From positions 839,864-903,863 of the forward strand of contig VZTJ01001438.1 of the NCBI GenBank assembly GCA_013397795.1: a DNA stretch of 64,000 nt, in the 5' to 3' direction. The stretch is from Orthonyx spaldingii. Lineage: Eukaryota > Chordata > Aves > Passeriformes > Orthonychidae. Both the position numbers and the translations under genes were made by a program. The notes under the pieces are model-generated. The model ran no database searches and had not been told where the DNA came from. It worked only from the letters and a program-made list of their open reading frames with translations. Shown piece after piece: positions 12,587-25,200 of the stretch (its first letter is position 1; the number at the start of each line of letters is the position of its first letter).

Positions 12587-13059
12587 TGTTGACGTTTTCC
12601 CAACCTGGAAATGAAACTCGAGATAGCTTTTGGTATAGGAGGTAATATAAAAGTGGATCTTTATTTGGAGGCCTCCAGGGGCAGTTATGAAGAGTGCCCA
12701 CAAAAGCCCACCCCCACAGGCATGAACAGAGTTTTATAAGTCTGCTAAATTATCATAATTGACAAAAAAAGCACCCATTAGGAGCACAAGAGGTGAAGTA
12801 ATTCCCCATTCTGGTTCAACCCTTTTCTGGAGCCGCCCCTTGGTACTAGCTGTACTTTGTTTATGAAAATGTGTCTCAAAGAGCTGTTTTCAACCTTGGT
12901 AGCCAGGGAGAACCAAGATAGGATCGGGGCCCTGGACTTTGTTTTGTCTTTCTGCCTAGGAAAATGCTGAAGCTAAGCTACAATAAGAAGCTACAAATAT
13001 ATGTGTAAAGAATACAGGGAATATATAAAAAGAAAAAGGTAAAAACCAAAACGGCATCA
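12587..13059 (-). mobile_element. Endogenous retrovirus solo LTR inserted in the minisatellite
   Basis: A 473-bp A/T-rich block interrupts the GC-rich array. On the minus strand it begins TGATGCC and ends GTCAACA (TG...CA termini with imperfect inverted ends), has a TATA-like TTATAAAA near plus 12735, and an AATAAA at plus 12660-12665 about 70 bases further on, the expected U3-R-U5 order of an LTR. The array base quartet GCCC flanks both ends (12583-12586 and 13060-13063), consistent with a 4-bp target duplication. No internal retroviral genes are present. I do not recognise the family. Confidence 0.75.
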
Positions 13060-13121
13060 GCCCCACAGAGACAGCCCCACCTGACAGAGACAGCACCGCC
13101 CGGTTCGCAGCAATACACAAC

Positions 13122-13127
13122 TTTATT
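13122..13127 (-). terminator. ZNFX1 polyadenylation signal
   Basis: TTTATT on the plus strand (minus-strand AATAAA) lies only 80 bases beyond the ZNFX1 stop codon, implying a very short 3' UTR, just before the minisatellite remnant. Confidence 0.7.
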
Positions 13128-13206
13128 AGTGAGGAAGAAGCGGGGAAATTCACAGGGCTGTGCCCCTGTGTGCGCGTCTGTGATAAGAAGCGAGGCTCAC
13201 AGCCCA

Positions 13207-16196
13207 CTACATCAGCCGGCGGAGGTCCTCGAAGTTGAGCATGTTGTTGGCTGTATCGGACCAGGCTGCGTGGGTTGCCCCGTCCATTTCCGGGGCCAGG
13301 CTGTTGCTGCTCTCCAGAGTGTGGTTCGTGCCCCCGATGACTTCATGGCATTCAGGGCACGTACTCCTCTGCATTGCCCCTCCACACTCCCCAATCACAT
13401 AGATATGTCCATTTTTGCACTTGAACCAGTGGCCACGGGGACAGCCAATAGCACTGACAATCTGCACCCGCTCAGCTTCAGAAATCCCCAGACCTGACAG
13501 AGGGGAAACAGCATTGATCTTCTTCAGGTGAGCCTTCACTGCAGCCTCATCCTTCTCTGTGAACTTCTTTGTCCCTTCCAGGATCTCACGTGCACTGTTA
13601 ATCTCTGCTGTAATATCCGGGGACATCATCCTAATTACTCTGAAGCTTGCCAAGAGGTTCAGCAAATAAGTCAGTCTCTGGATCTCAGACTGCAGATCAG
13701 AGAGCTCCTGTTCTGTAAAACTGATGCGTTGCTTATCCAACCACTTCTGGACTTCATCCAGCCTCTTTTGCAGCCCCTTTTTTTCATTCTCATAAACTTT
13801 GTCCATAGAATCAATTAGGTCTGCTACACGTTTGTAGAAATTAAGCAGGTTCTCAATTAGTCCAATACTCTTTGTGGAGAGAGCAGAAGCTTTTAGTTTG
13901 TCTTTCAGCATGATGTACTTACAGGGTAGGACACTCCTCAGAACAATATTCTGTTCCAGTGCAGCCTGCAGTCTCTTTCTGTTAGACTCAATTTCCTCTG
14001 CTGGGCCTTGGATTTTCTGTTTCACCCGTTCTATCTCCTCCACCCTTCTTTTCACACTGGTGCCATATCTCAGATTCTTTCTTATGGGTGTCCGACACAT
14101 AGGGCATACCTTCAGCTTGACAACATCATCATCTTCATCCATGTAATGGTCAAGGCCTTGCGACTCAAAGACATGGCCACAGTCTTCAAGCTGTACAAAT
14201 CGAGCATCTGGGTCATCCTCAAAGCCAAAAAAGATCTGAGTGAGTTCCTCGCGGTCACAAATAAGGCACTTCTTTGGGCAGGGCTCTCCACACAATCCAA
14301 CACAGGGATGACCACAGGGCAGTATCTTAGCACATGGAACATTGCAGCGAGGCCTGTTGCACGGCTCAGAGCAAAGGTTGGTACACTGGTAGTGCTGGCA
14401 CTGCCACTCACATGGCTCAGCACAAGGAACACAGCTTTCCCCACACTTCTTTTGGCACTTACTGTGAACACAATAGTTCTCACATTTCTTCTGACAAGGA
14501 GGACATTCTGTAGTACAAGGCTCTTGACACATGTGGGAGCAGATCAATAAGCGCTTGCATGGGCTGACACATGCCTCATGAAATCTTCCTCCAAAGCAAT
14601 TAAGACAGGAACCTGAACATACATGACCACATGCCAGTGTGACAGAACACTTATTCTTACATTCCACATTCTCACATCCCATCCCAGTGTTCCAGCATTC
14701 AACTTGCTGCTTGTGGCCACATTTCAGTGTACCTGTAACCTGTTCAGGACACAACTCTGTGCATCTCTGCCCACAGGAATTCCTGCAGGGGTGTCCACAG
14801 TTTAACTTCTTCTGGCAAGGTTCTAGGCACTTAAATTTCCTCTCTGGAATATGGCATGGTACCATCTGTGTGTGGCCACACTTAGAAATAATTTTCTCTA
14901 CCTTCACCATACATTCTCCACAGGGCTCATAACATGACTTTGGGCAGTGGTGACCATCTGCACAAAGCACCTTTTGACAAGGCTTCAGGCACTGGTACTC
15001 TTTGTGCTCCGGGTCGTATGGGTGACATGCCCTTGCACAAACATGTCCACAATTCAACCTAAACTCACAGGGACGACTACAGCCTCCCTCTGGGACTCTG
15101 TTGAAGTCTTCACGTGTAGATACCCGTGTCTTGGTTTCAGGGTGGTTTTGACAGCAAAGCTCCAATGAGTGTCCAATGTGTCCATTTTCCCCAAGGGTTT
15201 GAATGATCTTGTTCCAGAGAGGAACCTTGCCAAGCATTCTCATGTTTCCGATACAATACAGCCCTTTCTTAGCTCTGGATAGTGCCACACATATCCGATT
15301 AGGGATCTGCAAGAAACCAGGTCTCTGCTCTTTGTTGCTCCGCACCAGTGACAGCAGAATAATATCATTCTCCTCTCCCTGGTACTTATCTACTACATGA
15401 ACCTTCACACCTTCAAAGATCTTCACTGGCATGAGCTTACGCAGGCAGAAGAGCTGTCCACTATAAGTAGTGAGAATGGTGATTTGAGAAGGGTCATAGC
15501 CCTGACATAAGAAGTATTTGCACAGTTCCACTACAAAGTGGGCCTCATGTCGATTCTGGTGGCTTTTCCCTTCCTGGATCTCTTGCTCAGGAACCTCATG
15601 TTCCACAAAGAAGACATTAGTTGAGACGCCCTGAAATGAGGAAGAATGTCAGAAAGAGAATTCTAGTTTCTGTCGCCTCAGCCTGTTTCCATGTCCCTGA
15701 TTATCCACTCACAGGAGAACTTTTAAGGAGATCACTACAGTATGCAGTTACTGTGTATTTAGGTGATTTCCTCTTAGATTTCCATATGTTATTAAACAAA
15801 TTCCCATTTCAGCTTATTGGTAACATTTCAGTATCCTAATATGAAATCAGTTCTTGTGGGTGATTTTATTCCCTATCTTTCCAGAGATGTTTCTACTGCA
15901 CCTTTCCAGGTTATACAAAAGAGAACATGAAGTGTTAGTAACATTTCTCAAAGCATATTCATGGTGTGATTTGGCCCTGTGGGAAAAAGATATTAAGTTA
16001 TCAGTGCACAGCACTTAGCACTTGCCTAAAACACGCCACCTGTGTTGCTGCAATAAAAACAAAGCAGCAAGGAAGATTGCTTTTTCACCAGAAAAACTAG
16101 GAATGCTAGAACCCCAGTAGTCATTTAGCAGCTCATGGTGTGTAGAGTTGACTGCTCACCTGCTCAAAAATTCTATTTGCCTTGAGTTAGCAGGGG

Positions 16197-16234
<38 letters not shown>

Positions 16235-19200
16235 CTATTGACTGGAATTATTCTTCCCCTAAGAAATTATTGTTCTGCCTGCCAAAACCCAGAGACGGAT
16301 TTTAACAGGAAAGAACAGTTTTTGTAGATCAAACACAGATCTCTGCTTTTCCAAGGTGTCCATAGTAACCTGGTATCCATAGTAACCTAGTGTCCAGTGG
16401 AGTAGAATTTAATTCAGTCATCACCTGTGTTGGTTATTGTACTACCTGGGAAGATTCCATTTTAATGACTTTTGGTATCTCAAGTTTGTTTTAAGGCCAG
16501 ATGGAACCACAAGATTCTCCAGAATAGCTTCTTGTAGGAGAAATGGGGTAACAATTTGTGGTCTCCCAAGTTGTTGTGTGTTTTGGGTGGTATTTTTGTA
16601 GTTTGTTGGGGTTTTATTGGGTTGGATTTTGGAGGGTTTATTTGAGTTTCTAATTTATTTAACTAAATCATCTTCTACAAAGACTTGATCTGGATTTCAA
16701 GTTACCAAAAGAGGACCTGCCACTTTCCCAGATGGCTTATTCTAATAACTAAATCTTCACTATTAATTTTCTCGTCTGACTTTCGCATTCTGCTACAGTT
16801 TTCAGTATGCTTCCCTCATTAAAGAACTTTTAACTAATTAGTACTGGTTTTTTATGAAGACAGATTTACATAAGCTAAGCTACTGTAATGCTATTTCTGT
16901 AACTGCCTCCAATCTTTCTCCCAGGGTATTCAGTGGCTTGAGAGAGATTTCAGAGATCCAAGGCCATCAGTGTAAAAGTGTAACTTTGGCTCAGGCTTCT
17001 GGGAAAACAGTTCAGTTGTGACAGAGAGCTGTGAGCGAGTCTGCAGAAATGGGCTGTGCAAGATATGCAAGGGAAAATTACAGACAGAGAGATGATTGTT
17101 AATAGTTCAAAGATGCAAGAAAAGCACCAACATAGAGATACATGAAGTCCCGATTAGGGTGAGGAAATACAAATCAGAAAACAGGGAGTGATGGAAACTC
17201 AGTACCATTAAGGAAGAAGCAAAGACTGACACTTCTGACTGATACCGAAAGCAAGCTTTCTAATAACTTACTAAATTCTGACTGTTTATTGTGCATGTTA
17301 GATAATAAGTGATTACTTTATACTTGTAAGCTGCATAGATTTTCTTTGCAGATGTTGTTTATTGGTAAAATGCCCAAACAGAGAACCCAAGGAAAAACGG
17401 TTCCAGTAATCCTGTCACCTATCTTATGCTGGAGTTTCAGATATTGTGCTTTAAGTCTTTCATTTAAGATATCTTCCTAGCTTTCAAACTCCTACAATTC
17501 TTTTGTTACCTCTTCCATTTTTTACTGTTCTTTTAAAGTCATTGGTATTGGATCCATTTCCAGTGCCCACCATCACTAATGCCAGAAGAACTACAAATTA
17601 CTTACCTAATTCTATATCACACAATTCCTTGATTCGGGTATAAATTTCAATAACTGAGTTTGACCTAAGGGTTTGAAATCCTTGAACACTGTATTTTACA
17701 GAAACTCATTTAGCCAGTAACAGGGGACAAAAGCAACCACTTGGATTGCTGAAAACTCACTTTTATATTCTCATATTTGAGGACAGAGGGATGGTTCTCC
17801 AAGTTCTGGTATATATGAGGACTGATAAGTCGGGCAATTTCAGGGCGCATGCGGTGCTGAAACACAAAACAGTTTTATCAGTCTTGAGGAAGGAGCACCG
17901 TATTTCCCTGGCAATATTGTGTTGCTCCACTCTACAGACTGTGGCTGAATACAAGACAAGGATGATGTTTCAATAAGAGACAAGAAGGGAGCACTTCCCA
18001 AGCCTTGCTCTCCCCCACCCCATTGCTGACACCACCACCAACTACCGTAGTGTTAGTAGTAGAGTATCTTCAAGAAAATCTCTTGGTAAGGCTGTTGTAC
18101 AAGAATGCTGGTTTCAGTGCAAATCTAAGCACACTTACAGAAAACAAAAAGCCAGCACTTCACCCTAACTACTAAATCAGCTCTTCCAGGTACCTTTAAT
18201 ACAGGGCTGCTGGTGGTAGAACTAACCTCCCTGGGCACCAAGATAGATGATTATAGCAATTTAGCAGGAAGCAGCCTGAGAAGAATTGTGTTGTCTCACT
18301 CTGTAAAGTTCTGGAAGTTTCAGTTGCCACAATAAACCACATTCTTCACACAAAAACATGAGAACCACAGTGCTGTGGACAACATCACTAAATAACTGAA
18401 TATGCTGGAACTCTGTGTCAGTTTGACAGCTCCTACCACTCTTCTCAGAAGTTAGTACATTCTTTTCTTTTAGGCTGCTCTTACAGTAGAAATATAAACT
18501 TAAGTGTATTACAAACTTAAAACAACCTAAATGCAAATGCCATGGAGTTTTTTATAGCTCTTCCTTACTTGGTATTTCAGACAGACAAAGGGGAAATCCA
18601 CTTTGATCAGACGTTCAAAGAGAGAGACTTCGAGGTTGAAGTTCTTGGCCAGGTCATATACATTTGCATTAGGCTGCAACTGAAAGAGAAGGGATAGGAG
18701 GTCCATGTTTTAGCACTTTTCCTATGTGTTAGTAGGACTTTTTACTCTCATTTTCTGTAACTGGTCCCCCACTGAAAGGTCAGAGATTCTTGCAGAAGTG
18801 CTAAATATCAAAGCTAGACACAGCCACAATGAAAGCACATGTAAAATTTTATCAGTTAAACTAAAACACCAGTCCCAGAGAAGCTCTACTCTAAAACTAC
18901 AGGAGACAGGACCTGTGGTGTCTGTGGAAGATGGGGAGCAACAAGCTGTGGCAATTTTCCCACACAGTGTTTGGTTAGATGGTTCTTGTACATTAGTCCT
19001 GAAAGTTACCTGCTGGTGATCTCCAATGAGGATGAGGTGCTGGCAATCTTTACTCAAAGTAGTAATGGTGTGAGCCTCGAGCACCTCTGCTGCCTCTTCT
19101 ACAATGACAATTCGTGGCTTTATGTGCTGCAAGATCCGCCGGTATTTGGCAGCACCTGAGCAAGGACAGAAGATAAACCTTAGGATATAACTACATTCAA

Positions 19201-22200
19201 GCAGTAAGACAAGAGTTTTCACAGAGAGGAGTAGGCTGTGTCTCAGAAAAGACTGGGGTTCTTCCCAAGATTCCCCATGTCAACACTCAGCTTTTTGAAT
19301 TTTAAAACAGCACCATCCCAGGGATGGCTTCTATATGAAGAGTTATTAAGGAAGGCAGGTGGGGATTAGTCCTATGCCTGCCTTGGTCGTTTCTCAGTGC
19401 TCTCTTCAGACAAAAGATACACACATAAATAAGCCTAAATTATCTCTCCAGAGGGATATATTACAATGACCTTGACACTACCATCTCCAGAAGGTGCTGT
19501 GGGAATAGCAATACAGATATTAGCTGTGCCTTACTAAGGCACAAGCGGTGCAGTTCCATTAGAATGCTGCTCGAGAGAGGGGGAGTGCAAAAGGGCAGAA
19601 GCTGCTCATGCCACTAATTAACAACTCTCACAACAGCCCTGTTTGCAAAGGGAGTCAGAGATTAAAAAGGCTCCAGACTAATACAGAGCCTGGCCCAGGC
19701 TGTGAAGCAGCATATGATACTAATCTTTCAGCAAAAATGTTCTTCAAACATGACTGGAAGCAATACAATACTGGTTTGCTTCCTAACTGCTCTGCACCTG
19801 TAGTTGTCATTCCCACAATTCTGGCATCATTGAGAATGCAGAGATCTTGCTCCAGCTTCAGTTCTTTCAATCTGTCTGCTGCTTCCTGATACTGCTGTTC
19901 ATGCTCCAGAATGTCTTCTCGAATAAAACCCTGGTAAGTCTTCAGCCAAAGCCTGGGAAGAAAGTACTATTATCACACACTGAAAGGAACAAGTTCTGAG
20001 TGAATTCCGTTCAAAACTTCCCCCGTGTCTTTTGGGCAACAGATTATTACCATCTGTACTTAGCCCTGAACATGTACAACTGCAGGGGATGACATTGCTT
20101 CCCATGCAGTACAAGAAAGGTAAGAACAAGCATGTTCAAACAAAGAGCTGAACAGGTATAGGCAGAAACATCATGGCTTGACACAGTTTGCACACTGGAA
20201 TGATCCTAGGAAACACTTGCCTGACAGGCCCTGCAAAATAGTTTTGTCACCTGTAAAGCCTCCAGCGGGAGCTCAGGTCAAGTTGCCACACATCCTGAAT
20301 AGCATTGGCCTCTAACTCTGTCATTGTGTCCAGTTTACGGAGCTCAACCCTCATCTTCTGCTTAAGTTTCCTCCTCTGACCACGAGTTACCTGCAAAAAA
20401 GAAAAAAAAAAAAAAGCTCCCCAATAAGCAGTTACAGCACAAAGATTCTAGATTCTTTTGTATTAACATCCCCATGTTATTCTTTACACAGTCATGCTAA
20501 TGCATGCAGTTACCTCCCACTGCATGGTCTCCTGTAATGGTTGAGCAGTTTCTTCTTTCTCGTCCAGCTTCATAGCCAACATTGCACTGGCTAGTTCATG
20601 AACAGCTCTGTCATCTTCCTCCTTCCTCCTCCAAGGGTCTGCTATCTTTTCATCCTCAATCACTCTCTCAGCTTCAATCAGGTCAGCCATCTCTGGGATC
20701 TCCAAAAGCTCCTCTTTTGCTTCATCTTCCCCCTCCTCCTCTTCTTCCTGCTGACCACCTGTGAGAGTCACCAGTCACATGCAGTACGCCACAGCCACTC
20801 TATCAGTGCAGCAGTCAGATCACTATGTGGAAATCAGGGTTAATCTTCTTTCCACTCCCTCACAGTGTCACACATCATTCTGTGCCTGTTAAGTAGCAGT
20901 CTCTTTTCTGGCACACATACATTGCTTAGGTAAACACAGTTGCAGAGGATGCGTGTGGGGTGGGTGTCTTTTTGGTGTTTGTTTTTTTTGGTTTGTTTGT
21001 TTTACCTGGATTTTCAGCCCATGTATTCTCTGCAGCATTCTGGGTGAAGACAGATACATTAAGTCCCAGCCACTCCAGAATCACTGAGCACTGTGAACCA
21101 CAGTAAAACTCAGTGTCCTCCTAAAAGAGGGAAAATCAAATCAGCCAGGCCTATTGCACTTTCAGTGTCTTAGCATGATGCCAAAACAGCACCTTACAGC
21201 AGCAGGCAACTAGGACAAGTCCCCTCAAGAGACTGTGCAGAGTTAGAAAGTCCAAGTAGCCCCAGATCTTCAGAAAGGGCACCCCTCCTCCCCTTCAGTT
21301 TAACAGGCTTTCATTTGGGTACTTGCATTTTTATACTGCTAAAGATCCCTTAGAATCTCTGCAGTTTAAAGGAGCAAAATTCGAAGTTCCTGCTTGCCCT
21401 GCCTGTCTAGACTACTGTCATTTGGCACAGCTTGCTGTTCGCTCCCTTACTTTCCAGTAACCAAATGATGCTAATGATGGTAAAAAGATGTGTGCTGGGG
21501 GAACCTCAGACCCATTAGCAGAAAGGACAGTAAGCATGCACTGGGACTGCTTAGCTGAGAAGAAAGGGACCTCTCTTACCAGACCCTTCATCAGGCTGGC
21601 CCAGTGCTGGGGTGCAATGTGCCGTTTCAGGTAGTGCTCATGCAGAACTCCGTAGGTCGTGCACTCCAACCGCTTCGCTCCTTCAAGGAGCTTCCTCTCC
21701 ACTGCTTGCATCTCACTCATTATCTACTCATAACAAAGAGAAGGGAGGCAGCGTCACACTCAGAAAAAGAAAGTTCAGAAACAGCAGGACAGAAAACTGA
21801 CAGAAGAATTAAGAGACCAAATTCAGCGTAAAACAAGGTGAAAGACCAGGTGTGGGGGAGGTTTATTATATCCTTCAATGCACAGGCAACCCAGTCCCAG
21901 CATCTCCAGGGAGGTCTGCACGTACATTTGCATACTCTGTGAAGAGGTAGTCTGGGAAGTCAAATCTGTAGGTAAACTTCCTCAGCTCCTTCAAGGTGAA
22001 TTTGTGCAGGCATTCACTGCTACTCCTGCCCCCAACACGCACTATTCCACCTCTTTGAAATGAGAGTATTCCTGTGAATTAAAGAGAAATATTAGAACTA
22101 AAGAGCCAACCTCAGTTTTCATCAGTAGGACAAGAAGTAGGAAAAACACCCTTTGACTGCAAATTGTACAGTGGTTTGCTCTGAGGGAAGTTTTTTTAAT

Positions 22201-25200
22201 CTATATCAATAGGGCTACAGTCACTAAAAATAATCAAACAAAAATGCAGGTTATCATGCGATAAGATGAGCAGAGTAAGAGTTACAGTATAGTTTCTAAT
22301 TACAGGTTCTAATAAAAGGTTGCCCAGACAATTTGTGGATGCACTAGCCCTTGAAGTGTTCAAGGCCAGGCTGGACAGAGCTTGGAGCAACCTGGTCGAG
22401 AGGAAGGTGCCCCTGTCCATGGCAGGTGGGTTGGAACTAAACGATCTTTAAGGTCCTTCCAATCCAAACCATTCTATGACTCTATGATCCTGCCTCCATC
22501 CCACTTGCAGGTACTCTTACCTTCTAAGAACTGATCCAGTGCATGGTTAGTGTAACAGACTATAAGGATGGGACGCTTCTGGTGCGTGCTTTGCCATATG
22601 TGCTCATTAGTCAAGAGAGCCTGAACAATCTTCAAACCCACGTAAGTCTTCCCTGCAAAACAAGATTCAGAAAAGGATAATCCACCCTCTATGAGTGCCT
22701 TGAAACAGAAATCATCAAAAACAGGTACAAGACTTCTTTCTAGGCTGCCAATCTAGTCTGTACCAAGAGAACTGATCCCAGGGGTAACTAGCTTACAAAA
22801 AATGTAGACAAAGTAGCATGACACTGACTTTTGTCCTGTAGTTGAGCAAGGCCAGGGTCTGCAAGAATGTTGTTTTTTGGATACTACACCAGACCTGGAC
22901 ACAGTGTTTTCTCTCCCACCACATCCCCCAGCCCACTCTGATACTGGTGTCATACATGACTTTTGGCTGCATGTGAAACATCCACATACTAGTGGAATAC
23001 AAGCACTGGTGTTTGTTGAGTTCAGGTATCATTTAAAACAATTACAGTTAATCTTGTAATACTTTATTCACACAATGGTTCATGGCTGGATGCTCCCAAT
23101 GCTCTAACATGCTGTGAAGACAAGTAGGAGAGTTCTGCACAGCAAGAGGGACCATGTTGTCAAAGGTTATTGAAAATTTCTTCACCCCAATATACTAGCA
23201 CAGCCAACAGTGCAATTGGTGTCTACTTGCATCTAGGTGGGCAAAGATCAGATGTGGATATTTGAGGATATTAACTGACTCCACAGTTCACACTAACTAA
23301 GCCGCTCAAACATCAGTCACAGAACTAAATCTTTGGAGACAGTACAGCTGGCTTTCTCTGAAGTTAATCTCCCTAGATGGGGGAATCAATGAGAACTCCT
23401 TAAATTACAGAGCCCTTAAGCAAATATTTCTCACCAGTGCCAGGAGGTCCTTGGATAATAGCCAGCTCCTTGGTGAGTGCAAGATTCAATGCCTGCAGCT
23501 GAGACTCATCTAATTTCAAGGCTTCCATTGAACGCCATGGACCGGGATCTAGAATGTAGACACTTCTCAAGCTATCAGGGCACTCCTCTTTACATGAAGT
23601 CTCCATCAAGGGTGCAAGGTTGTAGGCAGCATCCTCTGCCAGGTATGCTGGCTCCTTCACCTGTCTATCACATTCCACAATGTACTTCTGGAATGGGATA
23701 TCTTTTTCCTGCGTTTTCTGCAACCCTTCTAACACATGCCGATAGGCCTCAAAGTAGGCAGTTGTCTCTACCATGAGGAAAGAGTCTGAGGGTTGAACTT
23801 CTGCCAGCAGCACTCGACTCTCTGCATCAAAACACAGCTCCACAATCCCATGGACAAGTTCTGCAGCATCACGATTAGAAATAGTGGCAAAGAGGAATGT
23901 TTCAAAGTGATCTTGGGACATGCAGACCATGGATCCATATAGCAACCGTTTAGAATTCTGCCACTGTACAGACTTCAACTGTTTTGTGTCAAACTGGACC
24001 TTGTAAACAATACCAGCTGAGGTACAACGTGGGGCAATAATCCGTGTGTCAAGGTAGATCCTGATATCATCAAATTTTTTCTTTGTCAAATTTCTGTCCT
24101 GAAGGTTCTGCAAAACGTCCATGATACCTTCCCTTAAAGGCCTTATAAAGTCTTCTCTCAAAAGTCGGAAATGTGTGTCAAGATAAATGCTGGTGCTTTC
24201 ATATCTTCCAGAAACAATATTGGGACGCAGAAAGGGTTTCTCATTACAGTGTATCTCATCATATGTTGGATAAAGGCTCACGGTACGATAGGTTTCTTCT
24301 TGCCCATCTTGAGGCTGCATCAATGTGTAGTTATCAGCCCTCAGTGTGCCTTTACGTCTCTTCTCCTGCAGATGCTGCATGACCGCCTGGACTTCACTGA
24401 GATTCTTCTCTGTCTCTTCTGTGATGTCCACACCAGAAGCTCTCAGGGCATTTATGGATACTGGCAAGACTGTCAAGAGAATGGAGACTTTCTGCACAGA
24501 GCTGGCTGGGAAAGTACTGATCAAGTCCTGAAGAAGTAAAATGATGTTGCTGATATGCTCGGGGTACTTATGGCGTACAGCAGGAACTACTTCTGTTGCC
24601 ATGTCAGACACATACTGTGGCAGACAGGTCTTGAGAAAGTTGGACTCCTTCACAACTCCAAGAAGGTGTTGGACACTCTGTCTATCCCTTTGGGAACTGC
24701 ATGCTTTTTGAAGCACCCGGCAAATGAGCTGAACGAAATTGTGGTTCATAGTTGTTCGGGAAAGAAGTTTCTTCAACCCCAAACTGGAAGCAAGTGTGAT
24801 GGCAACTTCTGATGGGTCTTTCTTGAGGAGATTTTCTAGGAATTTATAGTCAATCCTTGTGGCTTGCTGAGGCTGCTCACTGTGGCAGGCACCACCTGGG
24901 CTAGCATTCTGGTAGAAATGAGGTTTCTCCCGAGGTTGCATCCTTTGTCTGCTACCTTCATTTTCCCACCCACTCCTCAGCCCTCTCCCTCGAGCTCCTC
25001 CCTGAGCTTGTCCACCTTGATACCTCCTTTCCCTGTCTCCATTTTCTTGCTCATTCCAGGGTCCTCTGGTCCTGTCAGGGGTTTGTCCAAGTTGATACCC
25101 TCTTCCTCTAAATGCATTTTCTTGCTCATTCCAGGGTCCTCTGGTCCTGTCAGGGGTTTGTCCAAGTTGATACCCTCTTCCTCTAAATGCATTTTCTTGC

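Noticed and set aside
11835..12645. Long open frames on both strands through the GC-rich array (up to 253 codons)
   Set aside because: They are translations of the minisatellite and run across the N gap; composition is repetitive Pro/Arg/Asp or Gly/Leu/Val with no domain and no splice logic.
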